Positions 24,797-33,878 of a stretch of 42,119 nt of DNA are shown one piece after another (position 1 is the first letter of the stretch; each line of letters opens with the position of its first letter). The position numbers were made by a program, and so were the translations under genes. The notes under the pieces are model-generated. The model did not search any database. It was not told the DNA's origin and saw only the letters and a list, made by a program, of their open reading frames with translations. The DNA comes from Candidatus Brevibacterium intestinavium (lineage in GTDB: Bacteria > Actinomycetota > Actinomycetes > Actinomycetales > Brevibacteriaceae): assembly GCA_019117545.1 (NCBI GenBank), contig DWZN01000230.1, forward strand, positions 1 to 42,119, written 5' to 3'.

Positions 24797-25519
24797 TCAG
24801 ATGAACGCCTGGGAGGCCAGGCCGGCGATGATGGCGCCGACCAACGGCCCGAAGACCGGGACCCACGAATAGGCCCAGTCGGAGCCGCCCTTGTTCGGAA
24901 TCGGCAGCAGCGTGTGGACGATGCGGGGTCCGAGGTCTCGAGCGGGGTTGATGGCGTATCCGGTGGGTCCGCCCAGCGAGGCGCCGATGGCGACGACGAT
25001 GAGGGCCACGGCCAGCGGGCCGAGCCTGTCCGGTGTGCCCCCGAAGACGAGGATGACGAAGACGAGCACGAAGGTCGCGACGATCTCGGTGATGAAGTTC
25101 CAGCCGTAGGAGCGGATCTCCGGGCCGGTGGAGAAGGTGCCCAGAATGCTGCCGGGGTCCTCCTCCTCGTCGTAGTGCTTCTTGTATGCGGCCCAGGCCA
25201 GGAACGCGCCGATCATCGCGCCGATCATCTCGGCGGCGAGATAGGCCACTGTGTTGGCGAAGTCGACCGGGATCCCCTCAGCGTATTCGGACTTCCCGCT
25301 GAAGAGGATGCCGAAGGTCACCGCCGGGTTGAGGTGGGCTCCGGTCTTGAACGCGACGAAGACACCGGCGAAGACCGCCAGGCCCCAGCCGAATGAGATC
25401 AGCAGCCAACCGCCGCCGTTTCCCTTGGTCTTGGTGAGTACGACGTTGGCCACGACGCCGACGCCGAGCAGCATGAGCATCGCAGTGCCTGCGATCTCAT
25501 AGAGAAAGATAGTGCCCAT
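24797..25519 (-). CDS. glpF: Glycerol facilitator (aquaglyceroporin)
   Basis: This 240-residue MIP channel has six hydrophobic helices and two NPA boxes (HLNPAVTFG and [12 protein letters not shown]). The Asp after the second NPA (NPARD) is the aquaglyceroporin hallmark, indicating glycerol rather than water-only passage. A charged cytoplasmic loop ([12 protein letters not shown]) lies between them. GAGGAG precedes the ATG. It is placed between glpD and glpK and supplies glycerol to the kinase. Confidence 0.95.
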   Translation of the reverse strand: MGTIFLYEIAGTAMLMLLGVGVVANVVLTKTKGNGGGWLLISFGWGLAVFAGVFVAFKTGAHLNPAVTFGILFSGKSEYAEGIPVDFANTVAYLAAEMIGAMIGAFLAWAAYKKHYDEEEDPGSILGTFSTGPEIRSYGWNFITEIVATFVLVFVILVFGGTPDRLGPLAVALIVVAIGASLGGPTGYAINPARDLGPRIVHTLLPIPNKGGSDWAYSWVPVFGPLVGAIIAGLASQAFI

Positions 25520-25556
25520 ATCTCACAAACTCCTCATTGTTCGTTTGTTCTCGTAT

Positions 25557-25590
25557 GCCGTCACACTCGGCACTCACAGACTGTGACGGC
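25557..25590 (-). terminator. Intercistronic hairpin between glpD and glpF
   Basis: GCCGTCACA and TGTGACGGC form a perfect 9-bp stem with a 16-nt loop in the 115-nt glpD-glpF gap. It may attenuate the transcript or stabilise processed mRNA, giving different glpD and glpFK levels. The loop and arms contain TGTGA words but not in CRP-site orientation. Confidence 0.45.
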
Positions 25591-25634
25591 GGTGATGGTG
25601 CTCCTTGCGGCCGGTCCGGCAGGTCCCGAACGGC

Positions 25635-27353
25635 TCAGTGCAGGGTCTTCGCGACCAGTGCGGCGGCGGAGGCGTCGTCCTCGGTGCCCTCCGCTGCGAT
25701 CTGCGCATCGACATGGGCGTGGAAATCAGCGATTTCGGAAGCTTCCCGATCGGCGTCCCATCCGAGGATCGGAGCGACGATGGCAGCGACCGCCTCGGCG
25801 GCGTTCTTGCCCCGGTCCGCGGTCTCGTAGTTCAGACGCAGACGACGCTCCAGGATGTCGCCGAGGTGGACGGCCCCCTCGGCGGCGGCCGCATAGTGGG
25901 CTTCGACGCGCAGGTAGCGTTCGGCGCCCGGCAGCGGTTCCCCGAGTTCGGGATCCTCGTCGACGAGGTCGAGCAGATCCTCGATGAGGGTGCCGTAGCG
26001 GCGGATGAGACGTTTGACGCGGTCTTCGTCCCAGCCGTACTTCTCCGCGATCCCGGACTGTCCGCGGCGCAGCGCCCCGACCCCCTGCGCACCGAGCAGC
26101 GGCACGGATTCCGTCAGCGACCGACGGTCCTTCGCATCATCGCCGAGGGCGAAGTCGACGGCGTCCTCGGCCATCACCCGGTAGGTGGTGAACTTGCCGC
26201 CGGCGATGGCGGACAGGGCGGGCTCGACCTCCATCACGGTGTGTTCGCGGGAGACCTTCGTCGAGGCCTGCCCCTCCTTGACGACCGGCTGCAGCAGCGG
26301 CCGCAGTCCGGAGTAGACGCCGATGACATCGTCACGGGTGAGCTTGTTCGCCAGGATCGCATTCGCATGCTCGAGCAGGTACTCGATGTCCTTCGACGTC
26401 GCCACGGGGGCATCGACGTCCTGGTTCCACGGGGTGTCGGTGGTGCCGATGACCCAGTAGCCGTCCCAGGGGATGACGAAGAGCACGGACTTCTCGGTCT
26501 TCGAGATGATGCCGGTGTTCGGATCGGCCGCGATCTTGTCCTGGGCGACGGTGATGTGCACGCCCTTGGAGGCCAGCACCTTGAGACCGGCGTCGGCCTT
26601 CGCCAGATCCTGCTGCTCCTCGGTCCAGACTCCGCCGGCGAGGATGGTCCGGCGGGCGTGGATGTCGAATTCGTCTCCGGTGAGTTCGTCGCGGGCCCGC
26701 ACGCCGGCGACCTCGTCGCCGTCGTGGAGGTAGCCGATGACGGAGACGTGGTTGGCCGCGGCCGCACCGTATCCGACGGCCGAGCGCACCAGCGTCATCA
26801 CGAAGCGGGCGTCGTCGACCTTCGCGTCGTAGTACTCGAGTGCGCCGACCGCGGCGTCATCGGCCAGGCCGGGGAAGTGCGAGGTCAGCGCCTTCTTGCT
26901 CAGATGGCGGTGCATCGGCACTGCGCGCTTGCGGCCGGGGCGGGTGGCCATCGTGTCGTAGAGGAGGACGCCGGAGCCGATGAAGGCCCGGTCGATCAGG
27001 CGGTGCTCGAAGGGGAACACGAAGGCGACGGGTTCGACGAGGTGGGGTGCGGTGTGCGTCAGCAGCAGATCGCGTTCCTTGAGCGCTTCGGCCACGAGCT
27101 TGAAGTCGAGCATCTCGAGGTACCGCAGGCCTCCGTGCATGAGCTTCGATGACCGGGACGACGTCCCCGAGGCCCAGTCCTTGGCGTCGACGACGCCGAC
27201 CTTGAGACCGCGGGTCGCTGCGTCGAAGGCCGATCCCGCTCCGGTGACTCCCCCGCCGACGATGAAGACGTCGAGGGGGTCGTCCGCACTGGTCTTCTTC
27301 AGCGTCTCGAGTGCCTGCTCGCGGAAGTTGGGGGACAGCTCACCATTTCGCAT
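25635..27353 (-). CDS. glpD: Glycerol-3-phosphate dehydrogenase (FAD, respiratory)
   Basis: GlpD oxidises glycerol-3-phosphate to dihydroxyacetone phosphate at the membrane and feeds electrons to menaquinone. The 572-residue protein has the FAD motif DVFIVGGGVTGAGSAFDAATRG, then SGTSSRSSKLMHGGLRYLEMLDFKLVAEALKERDLL. Later come IPWDGYWVIGTTDTPW and the C-terminal GlpA/GlpD cap region with GGKFTTYRVMAEDAVDFAL. The start at 27353 (MRNGELSPNFREQAL) is favoured; upstream codons to 27458 lie in the promoter region. It is the first gene of the glp operon. Confidence 0.95.
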   Translation of the reverse strand: MRNGELSPNFREQALETLKKTSADDPLDVFIVGGGVTGAGSAFDAATRGLKVGVVDAKDWASGTSSRSSKLMHGGLRYLEMLDFKLVAEALKERDLLLTHTAPHLVEPVAFVFPFEHRLIDRAFIGSGVLLYDTMATRPGRKRAVPMHRHLSKKALTSHFPGLADDAAVGALEYYDAKVDDARFVMTLVRSAVGYGAAAANHVSVIGYLHDGDEVAGVRARDELTGDEFDIHARRTILAGGVWTEEQQDLAKADAGLKVLASKGVHITVAQDKIAADPNTGIISKTEKSVLFVIPWDGYWVIGTTDTPWNQDVDAPVATSKDIEYLLEHANAILANKLTRDDVIGVYSGLRPLLQPVVKEGQASTKVSREHTVMEVEPALSAIAGGKFTTYRVMAEDAVDFALGDDAKDRRSLTESVPLLGAQGVGALRRGQSGIAEKYGWDEDRVKRLIRRYGTLIEDLLDLVDEDPELGEPLPGAERYLRVEAHYAAAAEGAVHLGDILERRLRLNYETADRGKNAAEAVAAIVAPILGWDADREASEIADFHAHVDAQIAAEGTEDDASAAALVAKTLH

Positions 27354-27487
27354 CGTCAAATCTGCGCTTTCTCTCGGACGTTCTCTTACGGACCTGCCCA
27401 GGTCCACCGTCGCCGGACCGGCCAGGTGCTCCCCAGTGCCGATGAGGCCGACAGTCAAAAACTAGCAGGCCATTATGAAATTGTGTA

Positions 27488-27503
27488 CTGAACGGTAATT
27501 CAG
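27488..27503. promoter_or_regulatory. Inverted repeat CTGAA-N6-TTCAG upstream of glpD
   Basis: CTGAACGGTAATTCAG lies 135-150 nt before the glpD start and just past the ppx stop, in an AT-richer patch that also has a CATAAT word on the minus strand. It is a possible operator for a glycerol regulator, but no glpR gene is in the window. Confidence 0.3.
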
Positions 27504-27510
27504 ATTGGCT

Positions 27511-28488
27511 TCAGTCGAGCGCGGCGATCGGTTCCACGCGCATCGCCGAGGACTGCTCGGCCGAATCGAGCAGGTCGAGTTTGCGCATGATGATGCCCTC
27601 GCGCAGCGCCCAGGGCGAGATGCTCATCACACCGACGTCGAAGATCGTGAAGGCCGCCTCGGCGACGATCGCGCCGGCGAGCACCTGACCGGCGCGGGCC
27701 TCGGAGACCCCCGGCAGGGTCGCCCGCTCCTGAGGGGTGCGCGAGGCCAGGGTGTCGATGATGCCTTCGAGGTCGCGGCGGAAGAGTTTGCGCGGGGCAT
27801 AGATTCCGTCTCCGCTCGGAGCCGCCCCGGCGATGCGGGCCAGGGAGCGGAAGGTCTTCGAGGAGCCGACGACCTGGTCGGGGGCACCGACCCGGTTGAT
27901 CTTGCCGGCGATGCGACCGATCTGCGCTCGAGCGTGCTTGCGCAGGCTGTGGATGTCCTCGGCCGAGGGGACCGGGTCGGGCAGGAAGTCCGAATAGGTC
28001 CGTCCGGCGCCGAGAGGCACCGAGACCGCCGCCTGCGGGTATTCGTCCTGGCCGGCCGCGATCTCGAGCGAACCGCCGCCGATGTCGAGCAGCAGGATCT
28101 TGCCGGCGGACCAGCCGAACCAGCGCCTGGCGGCGAGGAAGGTCACGCGCGCCTCGTCCTTGCCGGTCATGACGTTGAGAGTCACCCCGAGCTGGGCGTT
28201 GATGGAGTCGATGAGGGCGACACCGTTGGGGGCATCTCGAACCGCCGAAGTGGCGAAGGCCAGGATCTGCTCGGCTCCCTGGTCCTCGGCGATCTCGACC
28301 GCCTCGGCGATGAAGTCGCGCAGGTGCTCCTGGCCTTGTGCATCGATCGTTCCGTCGTCCGTGAGGTACTCGGCGAGACGGAGCACCTCCTTGTGGGAGG
28401 TCGCCGGCAGCGGCGGTGCTCCGACATGAGCATCGACGACCAGGAGGTGGACGCTGTTGGACCCGATATCAAGTACAGCTAAGCGCAT
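27511..28488 (-). CDS. Ppx/GppA-family exopolyphosphatase
   Basis: This 325-residue protein belongs to the ASKHA-fold Ppx/GppA family, which removes terminal phosphates from polyphosphate or acts on pppGpp. Visible are the first phosphate loop LAVLDIGSNSVHLLVVDAH, the segment ILAFATSAVRDAPNG, and the second loop ILLLDIGGGSLEIAAG. It has only the two catalytic domains (short type), like the mycobacterial Rv0496-type protein found near proC. The ATG at 28488 has no strong ribosome site. It lies upstream of glpD; the 157-nt gap suggests separate transcription. Confidence 0.9.
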   Translation of the reverse strand: MRLAVLDIGSNSVHLLVVDAHVGAPPLPATSHKEVLRLAEYLTDDGTIDAQGQEHLRDFIAEAVEIAEDQGAEQILAFATSAVRDAPNGVALIDSINAQLGVTLNVMTGKDEARVTFLAARRWFGWSAGKILLLDIGGGSLEIAAGQDEYPQAAVSVPLGAGRTYSDFLPDPVPSAEDIHSLRKHARAQIGRIAGKINRVGAPDQVVGSSKTFRSLARIAGAAPSGDGIYAPRKLFRRDLEGIIDTLASRTPQERATLPGVSEARAGQVLAGAIVAEAAFTIFDVGVMSISPWALREGIIMRKLDLLDSAEQSSAMRVEPIAALD

Positions 28489-28608
28489 TCGGTCAGTTTA
28501 TCCCGTTCGCGGGCTCGGTCGACGCTTTCTCCGGGGATTGTTCTTCCCACTGACCGTCGAACGCATCGGCCGCTGCTTCGCCGGACGGCGCGGCGACGGT
28601 CTCGGTGC

Positions 28609-29442
28609 TCAGGATCGGTCGCCGTCGTTCCAGTCGGACTTGGAGAAGGTGAACTCCGGAGAGCGCTTGGCGAAGAACGCCTCCTGACCACGGGCGATCT
28701 CCTCCTGATAGGCGGCATCGAGCCATTCCGGCGGCACGCCGTCGTCCGCTCCGGCATCCGCCAGGCCCGTCCCCTGCCCGGTCAGACGCCCGTCGAGGAT
28801 CTCCTTGGCTCCGATCTGACTGAGCCGGGACAGTCCGACGATCCGCTCCCCCAGCTCCTGAGCGGCGGCCCGAGGCGAGTCCGAGACCTCGTGGAAGAAA
28901 CCGAGCTCGTCCATCTGCTCGAACTTCACGATCGAGGCGGTGACGAGGAGGTATCTGGCCCACGAATCGCCGAGGACCTGGGCCAGACGACGAGTGGGCC
29001 CGGGCGGGTAGACGAGGCCGAGTTTGGCCGCCGTGACGCCGAAGATCGAGCCGGGGGCGGCGATGCGGATATCGCAGGCGGCGGCGATCTCCGTGCCTCC
29101 GCCCACGCAGTTGCCTTCGATGGCTGCGATCGTCGGGGTCGACGAATTCGCCACGGCCGCCTCCGCGGTGGAGTTGAGCTGCCAGAAGTCGGGCAGCGCG
29201 ACACCGAGGTCGCCGATGTCCGAGCCGGCGGAGAAGTGCCCTCCGGCACCGGTGATCACGAGCGCCCCGATCGAGTCATCGGCATCGACGGAGGCGATGA
29301 TCTCGGGGATGGCACGCCACATCGGGCGGGAGAGCGCATTGCGTTTCTCGGTCCGATCGATGACGAGGGTTCCGACCCCACCGGAGACGGTGAAGTCGAA
29401 ACCCTCGTGATCGACCGGACGGTGGGAACCGTCAGCGGTCAT
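28609..29442 (-). CDS. Enoyl-CoA hydratase/isomerase-family protein
   Basis: This 277-residue crotonase-fold protein has GTLVIDRTEKRNALSRPMW, the first oxyanion-hole segment AGGHFSAGSDIGDLG, and GNCVGGGTEIAAACDIRIAAPGSIFGVTAAKLGL. The Glu in GGGTEIA aligns with the first catalytic Glu of hydratases. The position of the second Glu (usually in a PEI segment) is Ala here (VTAAKLGLVYPPGPT). The reaction may therefore not be a standard hydration; isomerase or hydrolase chemistry is possible. It lies 23 nt after prpC on the same strand, so it may be a fourth gene of the prp transcript. Confidence 0.85.
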   Translation of the reverse strand: MTADGSHRPVDHEGFDFTVSGGVGTLVIDRTEKRNALSRPMWRAIPEIIASVDADDSIGALVITGAGGHFSAGSDIGDLGVALPDFWQLNSTAEAAVANSSTPTIAAIEGNCVGGGTEIAAACDIRIAAPGSIFGVTAAKLGLVYPPGPTRRLAQVLGDSWARYLLVTASIVKFEQMDELGFFHEVSDSPRAAAQELGERIVGLSRLSQIGAKEILDGRLTGQGTGLADAGADDGVPPEWLDAAYQEEIARGQEAFFAKRSPEFTFSKSDWNDGDRS

Positions 29443-29465
29443 ATGCTGTGCCTTCCGTGCCGCAC

Positions 29466-30587
29466 TCAGCCCCGGCTGTCGGGGACTTCGCGCTGGTCAT
29501 GACCGTCATAGGCGCTCAACGGTCGGATCAGGGCGTTGTTCGCCTGCTGCTCGAGGATGTGCGCGGTCCACCCGGTGATGCGCGACATCACGAAGATCGG
29601 GGTGAACTGCTCGGTGTCGAAGCCCATCAGGTGGTAGGCCGGGCCCGAAGGGTAGTCGAGGTTGGGGTAGATGCCCTTGCGCTCGACGAAATCGGACTCG
29701 AAGGTGTTGTAGAGATCGAGCAGATCCTTGGCGCCCTTGGCCTCGACCATGTCCTCGAAGGCCTTGCGCATGGTGGGAACGCGCGAGTCGCCGTTCTTGT
29801 ACACACGGTGACCGAAGCCCATGATCTTGGCCTTGTTCGCCAGGGCCTCATCGATCCATGCCGAGACCCTGTCGGCCGTCCCGACCTCTTCGAGCATCGC
29901 CATCACGGCCTCGTTGGCTCCGCCGTGCAGCGGGCCCTTGAGCGCGCCGATGCCGCCGGCGACGGCCGAGTACAGGTCCGAGGTCGTCGAGGTGATCACG
30001 CGCGTGGTGAACGTCGAGGCGTTGAAGGAGTGCTCGGCGTAGAGGATCATCGACACATCGAAGCAGCGCACGACCTCCTCGGCGGGAACCTCGTCGAAGA
30101 CCATCTTGAAGAAGTTCGCGGCATAGCCGAGGTCCTTCGTCGGGGCGATGGGGTCGAGGCCGTGACGGCGACGGTGGTCGATGGCCACGATCGTCGGCAG
30201 CTGGGCGTAGAGGCGCTCGGCCTTCGCGAGGTTCGCCTCCTCGCCTTCGACATCGGCCTCGGGGTCGACGGCGCCGAGGTAGGCCACAGCCGTCTGCACC
30301 ACGTGCATCGGGTGGCAGTCCTTCGGCAGGTCGAGGATGAGCTGGACCAGCTTGTCATCGACCTGCCGCTGGCTGCGTTCGCGCTCCTGGAACTGCTCGA
30401 GCTGGGCTTCGGTGGGCAGCTCGCCGTTCCAGATCAGGTAGGCGACGTCCTCGAAGCTGCGCTTGGCGGCGAGCTGCTGGACGGGATATCCGCGATAGGT
30501 CAGGGAGTTGGTCTCCTGGACCACCTTGGAGACGGCCGTGGTGTCGACGACGACGCCGGCGAGGCCCTTCTTGATTTCTTCGGTCAC
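29466..30587 (-). CDS. prpC: 2-methylcitrate synthase
   Basis: PrpC condenses propionyl-CoA with oxaloacetate. The 373-residue citrate synthase-fold protein has LTYRGYPVQQLA, ILYAEHSFNASTFTTRVI with one catalytic His, GPLHGGANEAVMAML with the second, and MGFGHRVYKNGDSR. The length and the context with prpB and prpD support methylcitrate rather than citrate synthase, though such enzymes often accept both substrates. The start is GTG at 30587, overlapping the prpB stop as GTGA. Confidence 0.93.
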   Translation of the reverse strand: MTEEIKKGLAGVVVDTTAVSKVVQETNSLTYRGYPVQQLAAKRSFEDVAYLIWNGELPTEAQLEQFQERERSQRQVDDKLVQLILDLPKDCHPMHVVQTAVAYLGAVDPEADVEGEEANLAKAERLYAQLPTIVAIDHRRRHGLDPIAPTKDLGYAANFFKMVFDEVPAEEVVRCFDVSMILYAEHSFNASTFTTRVITSTTSDLYSAVAGGIGALKGPLHGGANEAVMAMLEEVGTADRVSAWIDEALANKAKIMGFGHRVYKNGDSRVPTMRKAFEDMVEAKGAKDLLDLYNTFESDFVERKGIYPNLDYPSGPAYHLMGFDTEQFTPIFVMSRITGWTAHILEQQANNALIRPLSAYDGHDQREVPDSRG

Positions 30588-31489
30588 TGGTGACCCTCCT
30601 GTGAGAAGTTGAATACGGCAGCGTCAAAGTCGTTGTACGCAGCGTAGTCGATCGTGTCATACAGGTCCGCACGGGTCTGCATCCCCTCGAGCAGGTCCAC
30701 CTGGGTGCCCTCGTCGCGAATGGTCTGCAGGCCCGATTTGATCGCACCCATGGCGAGACGCAGGGTCGTGACCGGGTAGATCACGAGTCTGACTCCCACG
30801 TTCGCCAACTGCTCTGTCGTGAACAGTTCGCTCTTTCCGAACTCCGTCATGTTCGCCAGGATCGGCACATCGACACTGGCGGCGAACTTCTCGAATTCGC
30901 CCAGGTCGCGCATGGCCTCGGGGAAGATCAGGTCCGCTCCGGCGTCGGCATAGGCCTTCGCCCGGTCGATCGCCGCGTCGAGGCCCTCGCCGGCACGGGA
31001 ATCGGTGCGGGCGCTGATGACGAAGTTCTCGTCGCGGCGGCCCTTGACGGCGGCCTTGATGCGCTTGGTCATCTCGGCGGCGGTGACGACCTCTTTGCCG
31101 TCGAGGTGACCGCAGCGCTTCGGGTTGACCTGGTCCTCGAGGTGGAGTCCCGAGATGCCGGCGTCCTCGAACTCCTGGACCGTGCGGGCCACGTTCATCG
31201 CCTCGCCCCAGCCGGTGTCGGCGTCGATGAAGGTCGGCAGGTTCGTCACCCGGGCGATATTGCGTCCGTGGTCGGCCACCTCGGTCATCGTGGTCAGTCC
31301 GATGTCGGGCAGCCCCATGGCCGCGGAGAACGCTCCGCCGGAGATGTAGACGCCCTCGAAACCGATCTGCTCGATGATCTGAGCGTTGATCGGATTGATG
31401 GCGCCGGGGAACTGGACGATCCGATCGCCGGCGAGCAGTTCGCGGAACTTCGCGCGGCGCTCGGCCGCGGTTGTCTGTGCGCCCAACAT
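30584..31489 (-). CDS. prpB: 2-methylisocitrate lyase
   Basis: PrpB cleaves 2-methylisocitrate to pyruvate and succinate. The 301-residue isocitrate lyase-superfamily protein has the N-terminal FPGAINPINAQIIEQIGFEGVYISGGAFSA, the metal-site DADTGWGEAMNVARTV, and the catalytic loop VNPKRCGHLDGKEVV, whose KRCGH is the signature Lys-Arg-Cys-Gly-His. The ATG at 31489 overlaps the prpD TGA by one base; the frame is open further upstream but only inside prpD. It is coupled to prpC by a 4-nt overlap. Confidence 0.95.
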   Translation of the reverse strand: MLGAQTTAAERRAKFRELLAGDRIVQFPGAINPINAQIIEQIGFEGVYISGGAFSAAMGLPDIGLTTMTEVADHGRNIARVTNLPTFIDADTGWGEAMNVARTVQEFEDAGISGLHLEDQVNPKRCGHLDGKEVVTAAEMTKRIKAAVKGRRDENFVISARTDSRAGEGLDAAIDRAKAYADAGADLIFPEAMRDLGEFEKFAASVDVPILANMTEFGKSELFTTEQLANVGVRLVIYPVTTLRLAMGAIKSGLQTIRDEGTQVDLLEGMQTRADLYDTIDYAAYNDFDAAVFNFSQEGHQ

Positions 31490-32985
31490 CAGAAGATGCC
31501 CTTCGATCCGCTGTGGGCGAGTCCGTCGACGGTGAAGGACAGCTCGGCCACGCCCTTGGCGTCGAGGCTCTCGAGGTTCTCGGCCAGGTCGAGGAACCGG
31601 GCCTGCTCGGAATCGCTGACGATGCCCTCGGCCAGTGTCTTGAACTTCTCGACGTAGTTCGCCCGGGCGAAGGGACGGGCGCCGAGGGGGTGGGCATCGG
31701 CGACGGCGATCTCGTCGACCAGCGTCGAACCGTCCTCGAACTCGATCTCCACGCGGCCGCCGAAGGCCTTCTCGTTCGGGTCGATCGAGTGGTAGCGGCG
31801 GGTCCACTCCGGGTCCTCGGTCGTCTCGATCTTGTGCCAGAGTTCGACGGTGTCGGGTCGGCCGGCGCGCTCGGGGGCGTAGGAGTGCTCGTGGTGCCAG
31901 CCCTGGTCCTGCATGGCCACCGCGAAGATGTACATGATCGAGTGGTCGAGGGTCTCGCGGCTGGCACCAGGGTCCATCTTCTGCGGGTCGTTGGCACCGG
32001 TGCCGATGACGTAGTGGGTGTGGTGCGAGGTGTGGATGACGATGCGCTTGATCTTGCTCAGGTCCTCGATCTGCCCGCCGAGCTTGCGCGCGAGGTCGAT
32101 GAGCGCCTGCGCCTGGTACTCGGCCGAGTGCTCCTTGGTGTAGGTGTCGAGGATCGCCCGCTTGGCCTCGCCCTTGCCGGGCAGCGGAATGGTGTAGCGG
32201 GCCTCGGGGCCCGACAGGATCCAGGCGATGAAGCCGTCCTCGCCTTCGTAGATCGGGTTCGGTGCGCCCTCACCGCGCATCGCCCGGTCGACGGCCTCGA
32301 CGGCCATCTTGCCGGCGAAGGCCGGAGCGTGGGCCTTCCAGGACGAGATCTCGCCCTTGCGCGACTGCCGGGTCGCCGTGGTCACGTGCAGCGCCTGCTG
32401 GACGGCCTGGAAGGTCACCTCGGTGGGCAGGCCGAGCATGGCGCCGATTCCGGCTGCGGCCGACGGGCCGAGGTGGGCGACGTGGTCGATCTTGTGCTCG
32501 TGCAGGCACATGCCCTTGACGAGGTCGACCTGGATCTCGTAGCCGGTGGCCACGCCGTTGATGAGGTCCTTGCCGTCGATGCCCTTGTGCTGGGCGACGG
32601 CGAGGATCGGCGGGATGTTGTCACCGGGGTGGGAGTACTCGGCGGCGAGGAAGGTGTCGTGGAAGTCGAGTTCGCGCACGGCCACACCATTGGCCCATGC
32701 CGCCCACTCCGGGGAGAAGCGGTCGGTCAGCGGCAGACCGAAGATGCTGGCGCCGGGGCTGAAGGGATGGGTCTGCGCCTGTTCGCGAGCGTGCATCGGA
32801 GCCGAACGGCGCACCGAGGCGGCCGCCACGGAGGCGTTGTCGATGACGCGGTTGATGACCATCTCGGTGACGTCCGAATCGACCGGGGTCGGGTCGGATG
32901 CGACCTCCGCGATCTTCCAGGCGAGCTGATCCTCACGAGCCAGGTTCTCTGAGCTCTTATGAGTGCGGACTTCATGATCGATCAT
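31489..32985 (-). CDS. prpD: 2-methylcitrate dehydratase
   Basis: PrpD dehydrates 2-methylcitrate to 2-methyl-cis-aconitate. The 498-residue MmgE/PrpD-family protein shows the N-terminal [26 protein letters not shown] and [16 protein letters not shown]. The middle segment is [42 protein letters not shown], with [23 protein letters not shown] further on. AAGGGG lies 6 nt before the ATG at 32985. It is the first gene of prpD-prpB-prpC. No PrpR activator gene is adjacent; an 18-bp near-palindrome lies about 100 nt upstream. Confidence 0.95.
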   Translation of the reverse strand: MIDHEVRTHKSSENLAREDQLAWKIAEVASDPTPVDSDVTEMVINRVIDNASVAAASVRRSAPMHAREQAQTHPFSPGASIFGLPLTDRFSPEWAAWANGVAVRELDFHDTFLAAEYSHPGDNIPPILAVAQHKGIDGKDLINGVATGYEIQVDLVKGMCLHEHKIDHVAHLGPSAAAGIGAMLGLPTEVTFQAVQQALHVTTATRQSRKGEISSWKAHAPAFAGKMAVEAVDRAMRGEGAPNPIYEGEDGFIAWILSGPEARYTIPLPGKGEAKRAILDTYTKEHSAEYQAQALIDLARKLGGQIEDLSKIKRIVIHTSHHTHYVIGTGANDPQKMDPGASRETLDHSIMYIFAVAMQDQGWHHEHSYAPERAGRPDTVELWHKIETTEDPEWTRRYHSIDPNEKAFGGRVEIEFEDGSTLVDEIAVADAHPLGARPFARANYVEKFKTLAEGIVSDSEQARFLDLAENLESLDAKGVAELSFTVDGLAHSGSKGIF

Positions 32986-33081
32986 GGATACCCCTTCATA
33001 GTCCTCGACCGGTTCCGGTCAGAAAGTGCTGACACAACTGTAGGCCACGTCACTTGGGCAGGTCTCTGCCGGTCGGATATT

Positions 33082-33099
33082 TATCTCGACGTCAAGATA
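33082..33099. promoter_or_regulatory. 18-bp near-palindrome between prpD and the DUF4916 gene
   Basis: TATCTCGACGTCAAGATA is symmetric at 16 of 18 positions around GACGTC. It lies 97 nt before prpD and 83 nt before the divergent DUF4916 gene. The TATCTTGA-type half site is the style of MarR-family operators. On the minus strand it contains TTGACG, a possible -35 box, so a bound repressor could block prp transcription. Confidence 0.5.
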
Positions 33100-33181
33100 C
33101 TTTACCCGATGTGTGGGCTGCTTCACCACCACAGCCGACGAAGCACTTCTGCCTCGGCCCACGTTGTGGGACGATTGCCTC

Positions 33182-33721
33182 ATGACTCGAACTGCCCTGG
33201 ACTTCGACGAGAATTGGTTCGACGACGCGGAGTACGCCCAGCTGCGCAGACGCATGCCGATCCCCTATGTGAACGCGATCCCGGTCCGGGTGGGCGAGTC
33301 GGGCAATGTCGAGCGCATCGGACTGCTGCTGCGCAGCCTCGACGACGGGACCCTGGGCAGGGAGGTCGTCGGCGGTCGGATCCGCTTCCACGAGACCATC
33401 CGCTCAGCACTCATGCGCCACGCGGAGAACGACCTGGGCCCGATGGCGCTGCCGGTCATCCCACCGGCGATCTCACCGTTCCACATCGCCGAGTACTTCC
33501 CCACCGAGGGCTCTTCGCTGCTGCACGATCCGCGCCAGCATGCGATCTCCATGTGCTTCATCCTCGAGGTCCGCGGAGAGTGCACCCCGCGCGCCGATGC
33601 GCTCAGCCTCGACTGGCTGACTCCCGAGGAGACTCAGCGCCCAGACATCACGAGCGAGCTCTGCTACGGCCAGGAGCACATCCTCAAGGCCGCACTCAGC
33701 CATCTGGGATTCCCGATCTGA
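33182..33721 (+). CDS. DUF4916 / NUDIX-like family protein
   Basis: This 179-residue protein contains WFDDAEYAQLRRRMPIPYVNAIPVRVGESGNVERIGLLLR, matching, from memory, the actinobacterial DUF4916 family annotated as NUDIX hydrolase-like. It continues with HAISMCFILEVRGECTPRADALSLDWLTPEE. The canonical NUDIX box with its REUXEE pattern is not evident, so hydrolase activity is uncertain. The start at 33182 is favoured over an upstream ATG at 33113 because family similarity begins at FDENWFDDAEY. It is divergent from the prp operon. Confidence 0.78.
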   Translation: MTRTALDFDENWFDDAEYAQLRRRMPIPYVNAIPVRVGESGNVERIGLLLRSLDDGTLGREVVGGRIRFHETIRSALMRHAENDLGPMALPVIPPAISPFHIAEYFPTEGSSLLHDPRQHAISMCFILEVRGECTPRADALSLDWLTPEETQRPDITSELCYGQEHILKAALSHLGFPI

Positions 33722-33767
33722 GCCTTCTGCTCCCGATCTGAGACCCCGACTCTCATCCGAGATACTT

Positions 33768-33784
33768 TTCTACGCTGTGTAGAA
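33768..33784. promoter_or_regulatory. Perfect TTCTAC-N5-GTAGAA inverted repeat upstream of the stress protein gene
   Basis: TTCTACGCTGTGTAGAA has perfect 6-bp arms, 95 nt before the universal stress protein start. Its right arm embeds TAGAAT, a -10-like hexamer. It matches the element before ccsB at 1548-1564 in arms, spacer length and the trailing TAGAATG, suggesting one shared regulator or sigma factor. Confidence 0.5.
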
Positions 33785-33878
33785 TGCCCTTGCTAGACTG
33801 GTGCCGACGCTGACGAAACCGCCAGTCGGGGCCGTCGTCGGCGTCCGGGTTGGCCAGGCCCCGATCGAGAGGTTCGAG

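Noticed and set aside
24786-24801. CRP/GlxR-like site TGTGA-N6-TCAGA between glpF and glpK
   Set aside because: One arm mismatches, it overlaps the glpF stop in the middle of an operon, and no promoter is visible there.
25557-25590. CRP-type operator in the glpD-glpF gap
   Set aside because: The TCACA and TGTGA words are in hairpin orientation with a 16-nt loop, not the TGTGA-N6-TCACA arrangement.
31490-31807. Upstream extension of PrpB
   Set aside because: These codons are inside prpD in another frame. The ATG at 31489 overlaps the prpD stop by one base and begins the conserved N-terminus.
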